Source of the DNA: Hydrogenophaga sp.
GTDB taxonomy: Bacteria > Pseudomonadota > Gammaproteobacteria > Burkholderiales > Burkholderiaceae_C
DNA: 7,727 nucleotides
Direction: 5' to 3'
Assembly (NCBI GenBank): GCA_018335615.1
Contig: JAGXRS010000397.1
Span: forward strand, 1 to 7,727
Shown here: in pieces, positions 5,033 through 7,727 of the stretch
How the letters are laid out: each line of letters opens with the position of its first letter
How positions within the stretch are numbered: position 1 is the stretch's first letter
The notes under the pieces: generated by a model
Databases searched by the model: none
What the model saw: the letters and a program-made list of their open reading frames with translations, nothing else
Told to the model about the DNA's origin: nothing
Translations under genes and position numbers: made by a program

Positions 5033-7660
5033 ATGTCCGAAGCCAACAAGCCCGCAGAAGCCGGTACCGACGCCGTCAACACCGGTGAAGCCGGGTCCGC
5101 CAGCTCCAACTTCCAGCCCACCATCGACGCCCACCAGGCCGGCGCCAGCGAAGGCTATGGCGAGGGCTCGATCCAGATCCTGGAAGGTCTGGAGGCGGTG
5201 CGCAAGCGCCCCGGCATGTACATCGGCGACACGTCGGACGGCACTGGTCTGCACCACCTGGTGTTCGAGGTGGTCGACAACTCGATCGACGAAGCCTTGG
5301 CCGGCCACTGCGACGACATCGTGGTGACCATCCACAGCGACAACTCGATCAGCGTCACCGACAACGGCCGCGGCATTCCCACCGGCGTGAAGATGGACGA
5401 CAAGCACGAGCCCAAGCGCTCGGCCGCTGAAATTGCGCTGACCGAACTGCACGCCGGCGGCAAGTTCAACCAGAACAGCTACAAGGTCTCGGGCGGCCTG
5501 CACGGCGTGGGCGTGAGCTGCGTGAACGCGCTGAGCCAGTGGCTGCGCCTGACGGTGCGCCGCGAAGGCAAGATGCACCAGATCGAGTTTGCGCGCGGCT
5601 TCGTGCAGAACCGCATCGTCGAGAAGAACGCCGACGGCATCGAGATTTCGCCCATGAAGGTGGCGGGCGACACCGAGAAGCGCGGCACGGAAGTGCACTT
5701 CCTGCCCGACTACGACATCTTCAAAGAGAACAGCGACTTCCACTACGAGATCCTGAGCAAGCGCCTGCGCGAACTCAGCTTCCTGAACAACGGCGTGCGC
5801 ATCCGTCTGAAGGACGAGCGCAGCGGCAAGGAAGACGATTTCTCGGGCGCCGGCGGCGTGAAGGGCTTTGTTGACTTCATCAACAAGGGCAAGACGGTGC
5901 TGCACCCCAACGTGTTCCACGCGCTGGGCGACCGCGCCAGCGACCAGGGCACCAACATCGGCGTGGAAGTGGCCATGCAGTGGAACAGTGGCTACAACGA
6001 GCAAGTCCTCTGTTTCACCAACAACATCCCGCAACGCGACGGCGGCACCCACCTCACCGGTCTGCGCGCGGCCATGACGCGCGTCATCAACAAGTACATC
6101 GAAGAAACCGAGCTGGCCAAGAAAGCCAAGGTCGAGGTGACGGGTGATGACATGCGCGAAGGGCTGTGCTGCGTGCTGAGCGTGAAGGTGCCCGAGCCCA
6201 AGTTCAGCAGCCAGACCAAGGACAAGCTGGTGAGCAGCGAGGTGCGCGGCCCGGTGGAAGACATCGTCAGCCGCCTGCTCACCGACTACCTGCAGGAGCG
6301 CCCGAACGACGCCAAGATCATCTGCGGCAAGATCGTGGAAGCCGCCCGCGCCCGCGAAGCCGCCCGCAAAGCCCGCGAAATGACGCGCCGCAAAGGCGTG
6401 CTCGACGGCATGGGCCTGCCCGGCAAACTGGCCGACTGCCAGGAAAAAGACCCGGCGCTGTGCGAGATCTACATCGTGGAGGGCGACTCCGCCGGTGGCT
6501 CCGCCAAGCAGGGCCGCGACCGCAAGTTCCAGGCGATCTTGCCGCTGCGCGGCAAGATTCTGAACGTGGAAAAAGCGCGCTATGAAAAGCTGCTGACCAG
6601 CAACGAAATTTTGACGCTCATCACCGCGCTGGGCACCGGCATTGGCAAGGCCACCGGCGTGGGCGGCACCGCGGGCACGGACGACTTCAACGTCGCCAAG
6701 CTGCGCTACCACCGCATCATCATCATGACCGACGCCGACGTGGACGGCGCCCACATCCGCACCCTGTTGCTGACTTTTTTCTACCGCCAGATGCCCGAGC
6801 TGGTGGAGCGCGGCCACATCTACATTGCGCAGCCGCCGCTGTACAAGGTGAAGGCCGGCAAGGAAGAGCTGTACCTGAAAGACGCGTCCGCGCTGGATGG
6901 CTTCCTGCTGCGCATCGCCCTGCGTGACGCCAAGGTGTTCACCGGCGGCGCCACCGCCACCACGCTGGAAGGCGACACCCTGAACGAACTGGCGCGCAAG
7001 CACCAGATCGCCGAGAGCGTGATTGCCCGACTGTCGAACTTCATGGATGCCGAGGCCCTGCGCGCGATTGCCGACGGCGTGTCGCTCAACCTCGACTCGG
7101 TGGAGCAGGCCGAGGCCAGCGCCGTGGCCCTGCAGATCAAGCTGCGCGAACTCGCCACCACCGGCGTGCCCGCCGAAGTGGCCGGTGAATTCGACGCCCG
7201 CACCGACAAGCCCATCCTGCGCATCAGCCGCCGCCACCACGGCAACATCAAGAGCAGCATCATCACGCAGGACTTCGTGCACGGCGCCGACTATGGCGCC
7301 CTGGCCACCGCCGCGGAAACCTTCCGCGGCCTGCTCGGCGAAGGCGCGAAAGTGATGCGCGGCGAGGGCGATAAGCAGAAGGAAGAAAAAGTGGCCGACT
7401 TCCGTGTGGCCATGCGCTGGCTCATCTCGGAAGCCGAACGCACCACCAGCCGCCAGCGCTACAAGGGCCTGGGCGAAATGAACCCCGCCCAGCTGTGGGA
7501 AACCACCATGGACCCGAACGTGCGCCGTCTGCTGCGCGTGCAGATCGACGACGCCATTGAAGCCGACCGCGTGTTCACGATGCTGATGGGCGACGAGGTG
7601 GAACCGCGCCGGGATTTCATTGAGACGAATGCGCTGCGGGCGGGGAATATCGACGTCTGA
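5033..7660 (+). CDS. gyrB: DNA gyrase subunit B
   Basis: GyrB is the ATPase subunit of DNA gyrase (GyrA2GyrB2), which introduces negative supercoils and is the target of aminocoumarins. The product is 875 residues, longer than E. coli (804). The GHKL ATPase domain shows FEVVDNSIDEALAGH (E79, N83), DNGRGIP (110-116) and GGLHGVGVS (154-162). The TOPRIM domain shows EGDSAGG (catalytic E483), PLRGKILNVEKA and DADVDGAHIR (D567, D569 for metal). An insert of about 190 residues (about 610-800), typical of proteobacterial GyrB, precedes the tail with QRYKGLGEMNP (808 on) and a normal end, NALRAGNIDV. About 37 residues before GSIQILEGLEAVRKRPGMY form a Gly/Ala/Ser-rich tail. A TTG at 5018 is in frame, but ATG 5033 is preferred, with GAGAAAAG just upstream. 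Its type II relative parE is excluded by the large insert and the dnaA-dnaN context. Confidence 0.99.
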   Translation: MSEANKPAEAGTDAVNTGEAGSASSNFQPTIDAHQAGASEGYGEGSIQILEGLEAVRKRPGMYIGDTSDGTGLHHLVFEVVDNSIDEALAGHCDDIVVTIHSDNSISVTDNGRGIPTGVKMDDKHEPKRSAAEIALTELHAGGKFNQNSYKVSGGLHGVGVSCVNALSQWLRLTVRREGKMHQIEFARGFVQNRIVEKNADGIEISPMKVAGDTEKRGTEVHFLPDYDIFKENSDFHYEILSKRLRELSFLNNGVRIRLKDERSGKEDDFSGAGGVKGFVDFINKGKTVLHPNVFHALGDRASDQGTNIGVEVAMQWNSGYNEQVLCFTNNIPQRDGGTHLTGLRAAMTRVINKYIEETELAKKAKVEVTGDDMREGLCCVLSVKVPEPKFSSQTKDKLVSSEVRGPVEDIVSRLLTDYLQERPNDAKIICGKIVEAARAREAARKAREMTRRKGVLDGMGLPGKLADCQEKDPALCEIYIVEGDSAGGSAKQGRDRKFQAILPLRGKILNVEKARYEKLLTSNEILTLITALGTGIGKATGVGGTAGTDDFNVAKLRYHRIIIMTDADVDGAHIRTLLLTFFYRQMPELVERGHIYIAQPPLYKVKAGKEELYLKDASALDGFLLRIALRDAKVFTGGATATTLEGDTLNELARKHQIAESVIARLSNFMDAEALRAIADGVSLNLDSVEQAEASAVALQIKLRELATTGVPAEVAGEFDARTDKPILRISRRHHGNIKSSIITQDFVHGADYGALATAAETFRGLLGEGAKVMRGEGDKQKEEKVADFRVAMRWLISEAERTTSRQRYKGLGEMNPAQLWETTMDPNVRRLLRVQIDDAIEADRVFTMLMGDEVEPRRDFIETNALRAGNIDV

Positions 7661-7727
7661 CTTTTTTGCTCGGCTGTAATGGTGGTGGTTTCTGACGGTA
7701 TGGCTTGTCGCAACTCAAGTCCTGCTT

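Noticed and set aside
4970..7282. A 770-codon open frame on the minus strand, opposite gyrB
   Set aside because: It is rich in Ala, His, Val, Gly and Gln and resembles no family I know. This is what the opposite strand of a high-GC gene with strong third-position bias gives, while gyrB on the plus strand is fully conserved.
7661..7727. T-run (7662-7667) directly after the gyrB stop, as a terminator, and TGTAAT (7675-7680) as a promoter -10
   Set aside because: No stable hairpin precedes the T-run and no -35 match lies at a suitable distance from TGTAAT. These last 67 bases show nothing I can call.

Overview
This window holds the conserved replication-origin gene cluster of a high-GC Gram-negative chromosome. 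Gene content, gene order and protein sequence point to a betaproteobacterium of the order Burkholderiales, most likely the family Comamonadaceae (Acidovorax-like). The genus is an inference from remembered family resemblance and was not tested by a search. Supporting signs are strong G/C preference at third codon positions, dnaN running straight into gyrB with no recF between them, a DnaN starting MIVLKSTQDK, a YidC starting MNDIRR, and a GyrB with a long N-terminal tail.

The layout is two divergent gene sets around a 218-bp spacer. To the left, on the minus strand, are rpmH (ribosomal protein L34), rnpA (RNase P protein), yidD (membrane insertion efficiency factor) and the 5' two thirds of yidC (membrane protein insertase, cut by the left edge). 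rnpA and yidD overlap by 11 bp and yidD and yidC are 8 bp apart, so this looks like one transcription unit. To the right, on the plus strand, are dnaA, dnaN and gyrB, all complete. There are spacers of 108 bp (dnaA-dnaN) and 80 bp (dnaN-gyrB). The dnaN-gyrB spacer holds a terminator-like hairpin.

The rpmH-dnaA spacer (2113-2330) is the best candidate for part of the chromosomal origin, or at least for DnaA-controlled regulation. It has one perfect DnaA box and one near-perfect box in opposite orientation. They flank a predicted dnaA promoter whose -35 element overlaps the perfect box. It also holds a divergent rpmH promoter, an AT-rich stretch and a nest of GCAAG/CTTGC inverted repeats. Only two good DnaA boxes are visible, so oriC function is not proven by the sequence.

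Functionally, the right arm encodes the initiator (DnaA), the sliding clamp (DnaN) and the topoisomerase subunit that relieves replication torsion (GyrB). The left arm links ribosome assembly, tRNA 5' maturation and inner-membrane protein insertion. No stretch over 300 bp lacks a gene. No mobile element, CRISPR array, tRNA or rRNA gene was seen. I found no evidence of an undescribed system: this is core chromosome, and the findings concern regulatory detail and protein extensions.
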